Shown: piece after piece, positions 53,474 through 63,848 of the stretch | Layout: every line of letters begins with the position of its first letter | Numbering within the stretch: the stretch's first letter is position 1 | Position numbers and translations under genes: made by a program | Origin: Lachnospiraceae bacterium | GTDB taxonomy: Bacteria > Bacillota > Clostridia > Lachnospirales > Lachnospiraceae | Assembly: GCA_910575275.1 (NCBI GenBank) | Contig: CAJTEE010000004.1 | Coordinates: 270,287 to 334,286 of the forward strand | Direction: 5' to 3' | DNA: 64,000 bases | The notes under the pieces: model-generated | What the model was told of the DNA's origin: nothing | Database searches by the model: none | Seen by the model: only the letters and a program-made list of their open reading frames with translations

Positions 53474-54835
53474 ATGTTAGAAAAAATAGTAGACAGCTGG
53501 GACGAAATCCTGCTTACCTTAAAGGAAGAACATGATATTACGGATGTATCCTACACGACATGGCTTGTCCCTCTCCGGCCGTTTTCTGTGGACAAGGATG
53601 TCCTCACGATCCTGGTCCCTGACGAGGTCTTTATTAAATATGTGAAAAAAAAATATGAATTCCTCATCCAGGTGATGCTTCAGGAGCTTACCGGCGTAAA
53701 ATTTCAGCTTGTTTTTACATACCAGCCAAAGAAAAAGGAAAACGAAGACCGCCTGATTCAGACCTCCAATACCGCCGTAAGCCAGTTTGCTGTCCAGACT
53801 GCCAATCTGAATCCACGCTATACCTTTGATACATTTGTTGTGGGGAAAAATAACAATCTGGCGCATGCAGCTTCCTTAGCTGTCGCAGAATCACCAGGGG
53901 AGATTTATAATCCTCTTTTTATTTACGGAGGCGTAGGGCTCGGAAAAACCCATCTGATGCATTCCATCGCCCACTTTATACTAAAAAATAATCCCAAGTC
54001 CAAGATCCTCTATGTGACCTCGGAAAAATTTACGAATGAGTTAATTGACGCCATACGAAATAAAAACAACGTTTCCACGACAGAATTCCGCGAAAAATAT
54101 CGCAACAACGACGTACTCCTGATCGACGATATCCAGTTTATCATCGGTAAGGAAAGCACGCAGGAGGAATTCTTCCATACCTTCAATACACTGTATGAAG
54201 CTAAGAAACAAATCATCATCTCCTCCGACCGACCTCCCAAGGAAATCGAAACCCTCGAGGACAGACTCCGCTCCCGTTTTGAATGGGGCCTTACCGTAGA
54301 TATCCAGCAGCCGGATTACGAGACGCGAATGGCAATTCTCCGTAAAAAAGAAGAACTGGAGGGCTATAACATTGACAATGAAGTAATCAAATACATAGCC
54401 TCCAATGTAAAATCCAACATTCGGGAACTGGAAGGAGCCCTCACAAAAATTGTTGCTCTTTCCAAACTCAACAAAAAGGAGATTGACATCGACCTGGCTG
54501 AAGAGGCCTTGAAGGACCTTATTTCTCCCAATGCTGCGAGAGAAATCACGCCTCAGCTCATTCTGGAAATCGTGGCAGAACATTTTGGAATCAGCTCTCA
54601 GGATCTGACGGGGCAGAAACGGAGCAAGGAATTGGTGTTTCCTAGACAGATCGCCATGTATCTCTGTGATGACATGACAGAAGAATCCTTACAAAATATT
54701 GGAAAAAATTTAGGAGGTCGTGACCATACGACCATCATTCATGGAATCCGTAAAATAACCGCCGAATTAAAAACGAACGAGACCCTCAGCAATACCATTG
54801 GAATCCTGAAAAAGAAAATCAACCCGCCCCGTTAA
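53474..54835 (+). CDS. dnaA: Chromosomal replication initiator DnaA
   Basis: 453 residues from the ATG at 53474, set by AGGAG seven bases upstream; the open frame upstream is the DnaA-box leader. Domain I (residues 1-85), AAA+ domain with Walker A GGVGLGKTHLMHSI and Walker B VLLIDDIQFI, and domain IV with the box-recognition motif GGRDHTTIIHGIRKI. It melts oriC and starts replication; DnaA boxes lie on both sides of the gene. Confidence 0.97.
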   Translation: MLEKIVDSWDEILLTLKEEHDITDVSYTTWLVPLRPFSVDKDVLTILVPDEVFIKYVKKKYEFLIQVMLQELTGVKFQLVFTYQPKKKENEDRLIQTSNTAVSQFAVQTANLNPRYTFDTFVVGKNNNLAHAASLAVAESPGEIYNPLFIYGGVGLGKTHLMHSIAHFILKNNPKSKILYVTSEKFTNELIDAIRNKNNVSTTEFREKYRNNDVLLIDDIQFIIGKESTQEEFFHTFNTLYEAKKQIIISSDRPPKEIETLEDRLRSRFEWGLTVDIQQPDYETRMAILRKKEELEGYNIDNEVIKYIASNVKSNIRELEGALTKIVALSKLNKKEIDIDLAEEALKDLISPNAAREITPQLILEIVAEHFGISSQDLTGQKRSKELVFPRQIAMYLCDDMTEESLQNIGKNLGGRDHTTIIHGIRKITAELKTNETLSNTIGILKKKINPPR

Positions 54836-55108
54836 TTAGTTGTGGAAAAATACCGGGAAAACCTGTTAAAAAAATGTGGAGAATAAACTGCCCTTCAGGT
54901 TCTTTTTTAAGCTGTGGATAAACCTTACGTTATCCTTTCCCTTATTTCTACTTTCCCACAACTCTTTTAACAGGGAAAAACGCCTGTTTTACAAGGGGTA
55001 TCAGGATTATTCACAAATCAACAGCCCCTATTACGAATACTTCTGAAATCTTATATATATATCTTTATTCCGTACAGATTTTACGCAGAAAGGAAGTTAT
55101 AAACAAAT
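54836..55108. other. Right part of oriC: dnaA-dnaN intergenic region
   Basis: TGTGGAAAA (54841), TGTGGAGAA (54875), a perfect TGTGGATAA (54913-54921), TTTCCCACA (about 54952) and TTATTCACA (55007-55015), then an AT-rich tract (TTATATATATATCTTTATT) likely to be the unwinding element. With the boxes upstream of dnaA it makes a bipartite origin, as in Bacillus. Confidence 0.78.
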
Positions 55109-56227
55109 ATGAAGCTAACATTTAAAAAAGCAGATCTTTTAAACGGTATTAATATTGTCCTGAAGGCAGTTCCCTCAAAAACGACAATGCCAATTTTAGA
55201 ATGCATTCTAATCGATGCCTCCGCAGAAGAAATACGCCTGACAGGAAACGATACAGAATTGGGAATCGAGACAAAGGTGGAAGGTACCATCTTAGAAAAC
55301 GGAAAGATTGCTCTCGATGCAAAGCTGTTTTCTGAAATTATCCGTAAGCTGGCAGATTCAGAATCACCAATTACAATCGAAACCGATGAGAGGCTGAATA
55401 CAGTGATTTCCTGCGAAAAGTCTGTTTTCAAGATTCAGGGAAAAGATGGGGAGGAGTTTTCCTGCCTTCCCTTTATTGAAAGAGAGCGTTATATCTGCCT
55501 GTCTCAGTTTACCTTAAAAGAAGTAATACGCCAGACCATCTTCTCAATCTCGGTCAATGACAGCAATAAAATGATGACGGGTGAGCTGTTTGAAATCCAT
55601 GAAAATGAATTGCGGGTCGCATCCTTAGACGGCCATCGCATGTCCATCCGTAAGATCCTCTTAAAGGACAGTTATGAGACCATGAAGGTGATTGTTCCGG
55701 GAAAGACTCTGAATGAAATCAGCAAAATTTTAACAGGAGATAATGAAAAAGAGGTCTTGATCTTCTTCGGTTCCAATCATATCCTGTTTGAGTTTGATGA
55801 TACGCTCGTGGTTTCCCGTCTGATCGAAGGAGAGTATTTTAAAATTGACCAGATGATCTCCAACGATTATGCAACCAAGCTTTCCATCAATAAAAAAGAA
55901 TTTCTTGATGCCATCGAGCGGGCCAGCATTTTGATCCGGGAAAATGATAAAAAACCGATCATTTTAAATATTCAGGAGTCGGTGATGGAAATCCGGCTGA
56001 ACTCCAGCTTCGGTACGATGAACGATCAGATCCTGATCCATAAAAACGGCCAGGATCTGATGATCGGCTTTAATCCAAAATTCCTGATTGATGCGCTTCG
56101 TATCATTGACCAGGAAGAAGTTGAATTGTATATGATGAATGCAAAATCTCCTTGTTTTATCAAGGATGCAGAGGAAAGCTATATTTATTTGATTCTTCCG
56201 GTTAATTTTAACGCCGCTTCTGTCTAA
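55109..56227 (+). CDS. dnaN: DNA polymerase III sliding clamp (beta)
   Basis: 372 residues with the three beta-clamp domains (opening MKLTFKKADLLNGINIVLKA; SLDGHRMSIRKI; C-terminal EVELYMMNAKSPCFIKDAEE). It forms the ring that tethers polymerase. Normal length and order. Confidence 0.97.
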   Translation: MKLTFKKADLLNGINIVLKAVPSKTTMPILECILIDASAEEIRLTGNDTELGIETKVEGTILENGKIALDAKLFSEIIRKLADSESPITIETDERLNTVISCEKSVFKIQGKDGEEFSCLPFIERERYICLSQFTLKEVIRQTIFSISVNDSNKMMTGELFEIHENELRVASLDGHRMSIRKILLKDSYETMKVIVPGKTLNEISKILTGDNEKEVLIFFGSNHILFEFDDTLVVSRLIEGEYFKIDQMISNDYATKLSINKKEFLDAIERASILIRENDKKPIILNIQESVMEIRLNSSFGTMNDQILIHKNGQDLMIGFNPKFLIDALRIIDQEEVELYMMNAKSPCFIKDAEESYIYLILPVNFNAASV

Positions 56228-56238
56228 AAAGGAGAAAA

Positions 56239-56448
56239 ATGGAAAAAATTCATTTAAATGATACGTTTATCAAGCTGGGCCAGGCATTAAAGCTTTCCGG
56301 ATTCGTGGAGTCCGGCGTGGACGCCAAATATGCGATCCAGGAGGGGCTTGTATCGGTCAACGGTACTGTAGAGTATCAGAGGGGCAAAAAGCTCTATCCC
56401 GGCGATATGGTATCCTATAAGAAAAAGACCTTTCAAATAGAAAAGTAG
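56239..56448 (+). CDS. yaaA: S4-domain RNA-binding protein YaaA
   Basis: 69 residues; one S4 domain (LGQALKLSGFVESGVDAKYA then IQEGLVSVNGTVEYQRGKKL). Found between dnaN and recF in most Firmicutes; probably binds rRNA or tRNA. Confidence 0.93.
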   Translation: MEKIHLNDTFIKLGQALKLSGFVESGVDAKYAIQEGLVSVNGTVEYQRGKKLYPGDMVSYKKKTFQIEK

Positions 56449-56460
56449 GGTCATGATTCC

Positions 56461-57546
56461 ATGTTCATTGAATCAATTGAGCTTTTAAATTACAGAAATT
56501 ATGATACGTTACATATGAATTTCCATGAGGGGACGAATGTCCTTTACGGTGATAACGCCCAGGGAAAAACCAATATCCTGGAGGCAATTTACGTATGCAG
56601 TACGACAAAGTCTCACAGAGGAAGCAAAGACAGAGAAATCGTACGGTTTGGCCAGGATGAATCCCATATTAAGATGCTGATAAAAAAAGACGGGATTTTG
56701 TACCGGATTGATATGCATTTAAAGAAAAACAGGCCGAAGGGAATTGCCGTCAACGGTGTTCCGATCCGAAAGGCAAGCGAGCTGTTTGGGATCGTAAATG
56801 TGATTTTTTTTTCACCGGAGGATCTGAATCTCATAAAAAACGGTCCCGCAGAGAGAAGACGTTTTGTGGATTTGGAACTGTGCCAGCTTGACAGGCTGTA
56901 TGTTCATAATCTGGTTCAGTACAATCGTGTCGTAATCCAGAGGAACCGGCTTCTGAAGGAAATGGATGGTAAACCGTCTCTTTTAGAAACACTGCCGGTC
57001 TGGGATGAGCAGCTCATGAGATATGGGAAAGAGCTGATCCGGATCAGGGCTTCTTTTATTAAGAGCTTAAACGACCTGCTTCATGAGATCCATTTTCATC
57101 TTTCCGGTGAAAGAGAAGATTTGTCTATCTGGTATGAACCGAATGTACAGATAGAAAGCTTTGAGGAGAGCCTGGCAAAAAACAGGTCTCAGGAGCTGCG
57201 TCAGAGACTAACACTTACGGGTCCCCATCGGGATGACCTGAATTTTATTATAAACGGGACAGATATTCGAAAGTTCGGCTCGCAGGGTCAGCAGAGGACC
57301 GCGGCGCTTTCTTTAAAGCTTGCGGAAATCGAACTGGTAAAAAAAACAGTGAAGGATTACCCGATCCTTCTTTTAGATGATGTCCTCTCGGAGCTTGACA
57401 GCAAGAGACAGGAGCATCTTCTTTCGGAAATCAACCGGATTCAGACCGTGATTACCTGTACGGGTCTTGATGAATTTGTAAACAGCAGGTTTCAGATGGA
57501 TCGTATCTTTCAGATCGTTGACGGAACCGTGGAGAGTGTCAGGTAG
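56461..57546 (+). CDS. recF: DNA repair ATPase RecF
   Basis: 361 residues. Walker A GDNAQGKTNILEAIYV, signature FGSQGQQRTAALSLKLAE, Walker B YPILLLDDVLSELD. It acts in RecFOR gap repair and fork restart. It starts 12 bases after yaaA. Confidence 0.97.
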   Translation: MFIESIELLNYRNYDTLHMNFHEGTNVLYGDNAQGKTNILEAIYVCSTTKSHRGSKDREIVRFGQDESHIKMLIKKDGILYRIDMHLKKNRPKGIAVNGVPIRKASELFGIVNVIFFSPEDLNLIKNGPAERRRFVDLELCQLDRLYVHNLVQYNRVVIQRNRLLKEMDGKPSLLETLPVWDEQLMRYGKELIRIRASFIKSLNDLLHEIHFHLSGEREDLSIWYEPNVQIESFEESLAKNRSQELRQRLTLTGPHRDDLNFIINGTDIRKFGSQGQQRTAALSLKLAEIELVKKTVKDYPILLLDDVLSELDSKRQEHLLSEINRIQTVITCTGLDEFVNSRFQMDRIFQIVDGTVESVR

Positions 57547-57572
57547 AGTTATCTGCCTAAAGGAGGAGCTTT

Positions 57573-59483
57573 ATGAGTGCAGAATACGGAGCGGATCAAA
57601 TTCAGATTCTCGAAGGACTGGAGGCTGTCAGAAAGCGGCCAGGCATGTATATTGGAAGCACTTCTTCGAGAGGGCTTCATCATCTTGTATATGAAATTGT
57701 AGATAATTCCGTTGACGAGGCGTTGGCGGGCTACTGCAGCAGCATTGATGTTCAGATCAATGAGGATAATTCCATCACGATTACAGACGACGGCCGTGGG
57801 ATTCCGGTCGGAGTACAAAAAAAGGCGGGAATCCCTGCGGTTGAGGTTGTCTTCACGATTCTGCATGCCGGTGGTAAATTCGGCGGTGGGGGATATAAGG
57901 TATCAGGCGGCCTCCATGGAGTCGGAGCGTCGGTCGTCAACGCTCTTTCGGAGTGGCTTGAGGTCGAGGTCTGTACAGATGGAAAAATTTACAGACAGCG
58001 TTACGAGCGTGGAAAAACCGTTTATGAACTGAAGATAGTCGGAGAATGTCCGGCAGATAAACATGGAACAAAGGTTCATTTTCTCCCGGACAAACAGATT
58101 TTTGAGGAAACGGTTTACGACTATGATACATTAAAGATCAGACTCCGTGAAACGGCCTTTTTGACAAAAAATTTAAAAATTACGCTCCGTGATGTCCGTG
58201 AGGAAAAGAGGGAAAAGACCTTCCATTATGAGGGAGGAATAAAGGAATTTGTGACCTACTTAAACCGCAGCAATGTAGCGCTTTATAATCAGGTGATCTA
58301 CTGTGAGGGAAAGAAGGACGGTGTGCTTGTGGAGGTCGCCATGCAGCACAACGATTCTTATACGGAGAATATCTACAGCTTTGTCAACAACATTAACACG
58401 CCAGAGGGTGGGACACATCTGACAGGATTTAAAAATGCACTGACAAAGACATTAAACGATTACGGAAGAAAGAATAAGATTTTAAAAGAAAATGAACCTG
58501 CCTTGTCCGGTGAGGATATCCGGGAAGGTCTGACGGCAATCATCAGCGTGAAGATCGAGGAGCCGCAGTTTGAGGGGCAGACAAAGCAAAAGCTGGGAAA
58601 CAGCGAGGCCAGAGGAGCAGTCGATGGAATTTTAAGCGAACAGCTCACATATTTTCTTGAACAGAATCCGGCGACGGCCAAGGCTATCGTTGAAAAGTCT
58701 GTTCTTGCCCAGCGCGCCCGGGCGGCGGCAAGAAAGGCTAGGGATCTGACAAGAAGAAAAACCGTTCTGGATGGGCTTTCACTGCCGGGGAAGCTTTCGG
58801 ATTGCTCCAGCAAGCACCCGGAGGAATGTGAAATTTATATCGTTGAGGGAAATTCTGCAGGCGGCTCGGCAAAGGATGCAAGAAACAAGAGCACGCAGGC
58901 AATTCTGCCTCTGCGCGGAAAAATCTTAAATGTTGAGAAGGCAAGGCTTGACCGAATTTATGGAAACGCCGAGATCCGATCCATGATTACGGCATTTGGA
59001 ACCGGAATCCATGAAGATTTTGATATAACAAAACTGCGTTACCATAAGATCATTATCATGACGGATGCCGATGTGGATGGAGCCCATATCAGCACATTGC
59101 TTCTTACCTTTATCTACCGGTTTATGCCGGAGTTAATCAAGCAGGGGTATGTCTATCTGGCACAGCCGCCGCTTTATAAGATAGAGAAAAACAAACGGAT
59201 CTGGTATGCCTACAGCGACGAGGAGCTGAACGGGATTCTAAAGGAAATCGGCCGTGACCAGAATAATAAGATCCAGCGCTATAAGGGACTTGGAGAGATG
59301 GATGCAGAGCAGCTATGGGAGACAACGATGGATCCGGAGCGCCGGATACTCTTGCGTGTTACAATGAACGAAGAAATGACTTCCGAAATAGATTTAACCT
59401 TTACGACCCTGATGGGGGATCAGGTAGAACCCCGGCGTGAATTTATTGAACTCAATGCAAAATACGGAACACTGGATATTTAA
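57573..59483 (+). CDS. gyrB: DNA gyrase subunit B
   Basis: 636 residues. GHKL ATPase ([39 protein letters not shown]), transducer, and TOPRIM domain ([38 protein letters not shown]), ending with [18 protein letters not shown]. Strong AAAGGAGGAGCTTT site. Forms A2B2 gyrase with GyrA. Confidence 0.97.
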   Translation: MSAEYGADQIQILEGLEAVRKRPGMYIGSTSSRGLHHLVYEIVDNSVDEALAGYCSSIDVQINEDNSITITDDGRGIPVGVQKKAGIPAVEVVFTILHAGGKFGGGGYKVSGGLHGVGASVVNALSEWLEVEVCTDGKIYRQRYERGKTVYELKIVGECPADKHGTKVHFLPDKQIFEETVYDYDTLKIRLRETAFLTKNLKITLRDVREEKREKTFHYEGGIKEFVTYLNRSNVALYNQVIYCEGKKDGVLVEVAMQHNDSYTENIYSFVNNINTPEGGTHLTGFKNALTKTLNDYGRKNKILKENEPALSGEDIREGLTAIISVKIEEPQFEGQTKQKLGNSEARGAVDGILSEQLTYFLEQNPATAKAIVEKSVLAQRARAAARKARDLTRRKTVLDGLSLPGKLSDCSSKHPEECEIYIVEGNSAGGSAKDARNKSTQAILPLRGKILNVEKARLDRIYGNAEIRSMITAFGTGIHEDFDITKLRYHKIIIMTDADVDGAHISTLLLTFIYRFMPELIKQGYVYLAQPPLYKIEKNKRIWYAYSDEELNGILKEIGRDQNNKIQRYKGLGEMDAEQLWETTMDPERRILLRVTMNEEMTSEIDLTFTTLMGDQVEPRREFIELNAKYGTLDI

Positions 59484-59534
59484 TGTGGAATCACGTATGT
59501 TCTTTGACGGCATGGAAAGGGTGAGAAAAGAAAG

Positions 59535-62015
59535 ATGGAACCGAATATCTTTGATAAGATTCATGATGTTGATCTGAAAAAAACGATGGAAAAATCGTAC
59601 ATCGACTATGCGATGAGCGTAATCGCTGCCAGGGCGCTTCCTGATGTAAGGGATGGCCTGAAGCCGGTTCAAAGGCGTGTCCTCTATTCAATGGCAGAGT
59701 TAAATAACGGCCCTGACAAGCCTCATAGAAAAAGTGCCCGTATCGTCGGTGATACGATGGGTAAATATCATCCGCATGGAGATTCTTCCATTTATGGTGC
59801 CCTGGTCAATATGGCACAGAAATGGTCGATGCGCTATATGCTCGTAGACGGCCATGGAAATTTTGGTTCTGTCGACGGAGACGAGGCCGCAGCCATGCGT
59901 TATACAGAGGCCAGGCTCAGTAAGATTTCCGTTGAGATGCTGGCGGATATTTATAAGGATACCGTTGATTTTGTACCGAACTTCGATGAAACAGAAAAAG
60001 AACCGGTGGTTCTTCCCTCTCGTTTTCCGAATCTTCTTGTAAACGGAGGCACCGGCATCGCTGTCGGGATGGCGACCAATATTCCTCCTCATAATTTAAG
60101 AGAGGTAGTAGAGGCTGTCATAAAAATTATTGACAATCAGGTGGAGGAAGACCGCCAGACTGCGATCGAAGAAATTTTAAGGATCATAAAGGGACCGGAT
60201 TTTCCTACCGGAGCCGAGATCCTTGGAACACATGGAATCGAGGAGGCGTACAGGACCGGTCGCGGAAAGATCAAGGTACGTGCGATTACCAATATCGAGA
60301 CGATGCCAAATGGCAAAAGCCACATCATTGTGACTGAGCTTCCCTATCTGGTTAATAAGGCGCGCCTGATCGAAAAAATAGCTGAGCTCGTAAAAACGAA
60401 AAAGATAGATGGGATTACGGCCATCACAGATGAATCCAACCGTGAAGGGCTGCGCATTAACATCGAACTGCGCAAGGATGTAAATGCCAATGTCATTTTA
60501 AACCAGCTTTTAAAGCACACACAGCTCCAGGATTCCTTCGGCGTGATTATGCTGTCACTCGTCAAAAATGAGCCGAAGATATTAAATATTCTGCAGATAC
60601 TGGAATATTATCTGGATCATCAGAAAAATGTGGTAACACGCCGGACAAAGTATGACTTAAATAAGGCAGAAGAACGTGCCCATATTTTAGAGGGCCTTTT
60701 AAAGGCATTGGATCACATTGATGAGGTAATCCGGATCATCCGCGGTGCTGCCAATCCTGCAGATGCCAAGGCCCAGCTGATCGAACGATTCCAGTTGTCG
60801 GATGCACAGGCCCAGGCAATCATTGACATGCGTCTGCGTGCCCTGACCGGTCTGGAACGGGAAAAGATCGAGAATGAGTATAAGGAGCTGGAGGCAAAAA
60901 TCGCAGAGTTTAAGGCAATTCTTGCGGATGAAAAAAAGCTGTTAGGCGTTATCAAAAAAGAAATTCAGACAGTCTCCGATAAATATGGGGACGATAGAAG
61001 AACGAAGATCGGGTTCGACGACGATGTATCGGTGGAAGATCTGATTCCGGATGACGATGCAGTGATCGCGATGACAAATCTTGGATATATCAAGCGGATG
61101 TCCGTAGATAATTTCAAGAGTCAGAATCGTGGCGGCAAAGGGATTAAGGGGATGCAGACCATAGAGGAGGATTTCATAGAAGATCTTCTGATGACGACAA
61201 ATCACCACTATGTAATGTTTTTCACGAATACAGGGCGCTGTTATCGTTTAAAGGCATATGAGATTCCGGAGGCCGGACGGACGGCAAGAGGGACGGCGAT
61301 CGTAAATCTTTTACAGCTTCAGCCTGGAGAAAAAATTACAGCCATCATACCGATGAAAGAAATTGACAACGAAAAATATCTTTTCATGGCAACAAAGGGA
61401 GGTATGGTTAAGAAGACCCGTATGTACGAATATACGAATATGCGCAAGACTGGTCTTCAGGCAATTCTTTTAAGGGAAGGCGACGAACTGATCGAGGTAA
61501 AGGTGACGGATGATACCGAGAATATTTTCCTTGCGACAAAATTTGGCATGGCGATCCGGTTTATGGAAACAGATGTGCGTATTACCGGCCGCGTATCCTA
61601 CGGTGTGATCGGCATGAAATTGGAGCCCGGTGACGAAGTGATCGGGATGCAGATGGAAAGCCAGGGTGAGATGATGCTCGTCGCTTCAGAGAACGGATAT
61701 GGGAAACGAACCTTTATTTCTGAATTTAAACGGCAAAACCGCAGTGGAAAGGGTCTTTTATGCTATCATGTAACCGGAAAAACAGGAAATCTGATCGGTA
61801 TGAAGCTTGTTGATGATGACAGAGATATTATGTTGATTACAAACGAGGGCATTCTGATTCGTATCAGTGTCTCGGATATTTCTGTTATCGGAAGAAATAC
61901 GTCAGGAGTAAAGCTCATGAATATTGATGCAGACTCCAATATCCGCGTAGCAACAATAGCAAAGGTAAAAGAAAGCGGCAAAGCAGACGAAGAAGCAGAA
62001 GTGGTAGAAGAATAG
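59535..62015 (+). CDS. gyrA: DNA gyrase subunit A
   Basis: 826 residues. Breakage-reunion domain with the active Tyr in [12 protein letters not shown]; the quinolone-determining region reads [19 protein letters not shown], with Ser at E. coli position 83 and Gly at 87. A GyrA box (QNRGGKG) begins the C-terminal beta-pinwheel. Shorter acidic tail than E. coli. Co-transcribed with gyrB. Confidence 0.97.
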   Translation: MEPNIFDKIHDVDLKKTMEKSYIDYAMSVIAARALPDVRDGLKPVQRRVLYSMAELNNGPDKPHRKSARIVGDTMGKYHPHGDSSIYGALVNMAQKWSMRYMLVDGHGNFGSVDGDEAAAMRYTEARLSKISVEMLADIYKDTVDFVPNFDETEKEPVVLPSRFPNLLVNGGTGIAVGMATNIPPHNLREVVEAVIKIIDNQVEEDRQTAIEEILRIIKGPDFPTGAEILGTHGIEEAYRTGRGKIKVRAITNIETMPNGKSHIIVTELPYLVNKARLIEKIAELVKTKKIDGITAITDESNREGLRINIELRKDVNANVILNQLLKHTQLQDSFGVIMLSLVKNEPKILNILQILEYYLDHQKNVVTRRTKYDLNKAEERAHILEGLLKALDHIDEVIRIIRGAANPADAKAQLIERFQLSDAQAQAIIDMRLRALTGLEREKIENEYKELEAKIAEFKAILADEKKLLGVIKKEIQTVSDKYGDDRRTKIGFDDDVSVEDLIPDDDAVIAMTNLGYIKRMSVDNFKSQNRGGKGIKGMQTIEEDFIEDLLMTTNHHYVMFFTNTGRCYRLKAYEIPEAGRTARGTAIVNLLQLQPGEKITAIIPMKEIDNEKYLFMATKGGMVKKTRMYEYTNMRKTGLQAILLREGDELIEVKVTDDTENIFLATKFGMAIRFMETDVRITGRVSYGVIGMKLEPGDEVIGMQMESQGEMMLVASENGYGKRTFISEFKRQNRSGKGLLCYHVTGKTGNLIGMKLVDDDRDIMLITNEGILIRISVSDISVIGRNTSGVKLMNIDADSNIRVATIAKVKESGKADEEAEVVEE

Positions 62016-62026
62016 AAAAGGTTTGT

Positions 62027-62078
62027 GGAAAACCGCAGCAGATTTTCATATTTCTGTGGAAATTCGATGCGGTTTTCC
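62027..62078 (+). terminator. Hairpin after gyrA
   Basis: GGAAAACCGCA (62027-62037) and TGCGGTTTTCC (62068-62078), 11-bp perfect stem. The following tract TTATAAAAC is a poor U run, so read-through to the fumarase genes is possible. Confidence 0.6.
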
Positions 62079-62102
62079 TTATAAAACAGAAAGAGGGCGC
62101 GT

Positions 62103-62945
62103 ATGAGAAACATTTTGGCAGAGGAGATCACAAAAGCCATTAAGGAAATGTGCATCGAAGCAAATCATTTTCTTTCAGAGGATATGAAATGTGTCCTAAA
62201 AGAAGCCGTATCCAAAGAAAGGAAACCGGTCGGAAAGAAAATTCTTCAACAATTGGAAGAAAATCTAAAAATTGCCGGCGACGATATGATTCCGATTTGC
62301 CAGGATACGGGCATGGCCGTAGTTTTTATAAAGATCGGCCAGGATGTACATATAGAAAACGGAAGCCTGACAGAGGCAGTCAATGAGGGGGTCCGTCAAG
62401 GCTATGCAGAAGGATTTTTACGGAAATCCGTGGTTCGTGATCCGGTAGAGCGGGAAAATACAAAGGATAATACGCCGGCGGTTATTCATTATGAAATCGT
62501 GGATGGAGACCACGTAGATCTTACCTTGGCTCCAAAAGGCTTTGGAAGTGAAAATATGAGCCGCATTTTTATGCTGAAGCCTGCGGATGGCCTGGAAGGG
62601 ATCAAAAAAGCAATTTTAACCGCCGTTCAGGATGCAGGGCCGAATGCGTGTCCTCCGATGGTAGTCGGCGTTGGAATTGGCGGGACGTTTGAAAAATGTG
62701 CGTTGATGGCAAAGCACGCTCTTACAAGAAACGCAAAGGAATCATCCCCAATTCCATATGTAAGGGAACTGGAAAAAGAAATGCTTGAAACAATCAATCA
62801 ACTGGGAATCGGTCCTGCGGGCCTTGGAGGAAGCACAACGGCTTTTGCAGTAAATATCGAAACGTATCCGACGCATATCGCCGGCCTGCCGGTGGCAGTC
62901 AATATTTGCTGTCATGTGAATCGTCATACACATCGGGTTCTTTGA
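62103..62945 (+). CDS. Class I fumarate hydratase, alpha subunit
   Basis: 280 residues of the iron-sulphur fumarase/tartrate dehydratase alpha type. Three conserved cysteines for the [4Fe-4S] cluster lie in PICQDTGMAVV, GPNACPPMVVGVGIGG and FEKCALMAKHAL. It hydrates fumarate to malate with the beta subunit encoded next. The two-gene form is usual in anaerobes. Confidence 0.93.
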   Translation: MRNILAEEITKAIKEMCIEANHFLSEDMKCVLKEAVSKERKPVGKKILQQLEENLKIAGDDMIPICQDTGMAVVFIKIGQDVHIENGSLTEAVNEGVRQGYAEGFLRKSVVRDPVERENTKDNTPAVIHYEIVDGDHVDLTLAPKGFGSENMSRIFMLKPADGLEGIKKAILTAVQDAGPNACPPMVVGVGIGGTFEKCALMAKHALTRNAKESSPIPYVRELEKEMLETINQLGIGPAGLGGSTTAFAVNIETYPTHIAGLPVAVNICCHVNRHTHRVL

Positions 62946-62969
62946 TACGTGATTTTATGGAGGAAAAGG

Positions 62970-63509
62970 ATGGAGAAAGTAATACAGGTTCCAATTAAAA
63001 GAGAAGATGCAGAAAATCTGCAGGCGGGCGATTATGTCTATCTGACAGGGGTCATTTATACAGCGAGGGATGCGGCGCACAAACGGATGCAGGAGGCTTT
63101 GGAACGTAGCGAATCACTTCCTTTCGATATGAAAGGAAATGTTATTTATTATATGGGACCCTCTCCGGCAAGAGAGGGACGTCAGATCGGTTCTGCGGGT
63201 CCGACAACTGCAAGCCGGATGGATCCATATACACCGAGGCTTCTGGATCTTGGGCTCGGTGCTATGATCGGAAAGGGAAAGAGAAGCCAGGCGGTCATTG
63301 ATGCGATTGTAAGAAACAAGGCCGTTTATTTTGCAGCAGTCGGAGGGGCAGGGGCTCTGCTTTCCAAACAGATTGTAAGCTCTGAGGTGATTGCGTATGA
63401 CGATTTGGGTACGGAGGCAGTTCGGAAGCTTGAGGTTAAGGATTTTCCGGTTATTGTGGTAATTGATTCTCAGGGAAATAATCTTTATGAAATGGTGATG
63501 AAGGGGTGA
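62970..63509 (+). CDS. Class I fumarate hydratase, beta subunit
   Basis: 179 residues; family motifs YYMGPSPAREGRQIGSAGPT and LGLGAMIGKGKRS. The ATG at 62970 has GGAGG six bases upstream; an earlier ATG lacks one. It completes the heterodimeric fumarase. Confidence 0.93.
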   Translation: MEKVIQVPIKREDAENLQAGDYVYLTGVIYTARDAAHKRMQEALERSESLPFDMKGNVIYYMGPSPAREGRQIGSAGPTTASRMDPYTPRLLDLGLGAMIGKGKRSQAVIDAIVRNKAVYFAAVGGAGALLSKQIVSSEVIAYDDLGTEAVRKLEVKDFPVIVVIDSQGNNLYEMVMKG

Positions 63510-63590
63510 TGGAGAAAGGTCCGCAGAAAAAGGAGGAAGGCAGGGTGATGGATTTGTTACAAAAAGTATGAAAAATCGGACAAAAACCTG

Positions 63591-63619
63591 TTGACAAAAT
63601 GATCTTTCCCTTGTATAAT
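63591..63619 (+). promoter_or_regulatory. Promoter of tRNA-Ser
   Basis: TTGACA (63591-63596), 17 bases, TATAAT (63614-63619): full consensus, 59 bases before the tRNA. Confidence 0.85.
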
Positions 63620-63677
63620 ATCTCATGCATCTAATGTTTTAGAAAAATTTAATTATTTTCTTTAACTGCGGCAGCGA

Positions 63678-63765
63678 GGAGAAATACTCAAGAGGCCGAA
63701 GAGGCGCCCCTGCTAAGGGTGTAGGTCGGGAAACCGGCGCGAGGGTTCAAATCCCTCTTTCTCCG
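63678..63765 (+). tRNA. tRNA-Ser (anticodon GCT)
   Basis: 88 bases with the long variable arm of class II tRNAs. Acceptor GGAGAAA pairs with TTTCTCC. Anticodon loop CTGCTAA gives GCT. T arm GAGGGTTCAAATCCCTC. No CCA encoded. Confidence 0.95.
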
Positions 63766-63819
63766 CTCATCAGATTTCGAAATTTTGAAAAGAAAATCGA
63801 AAAAAGATGAAAAAACCTG

Positions 63820-63848
63820 TTGACAAATGAGTAATAATATGGTATTCT
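63820..63848 (+). promoter_or_regulatory. rRNA operon promoter
   Basis: TTGACA (63820-63825), 17 bases, TATTCT (63843-63848), following the same ACCTGTTGACAAA context as the tRNA-Ser promoter. Confidence 0.75.
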
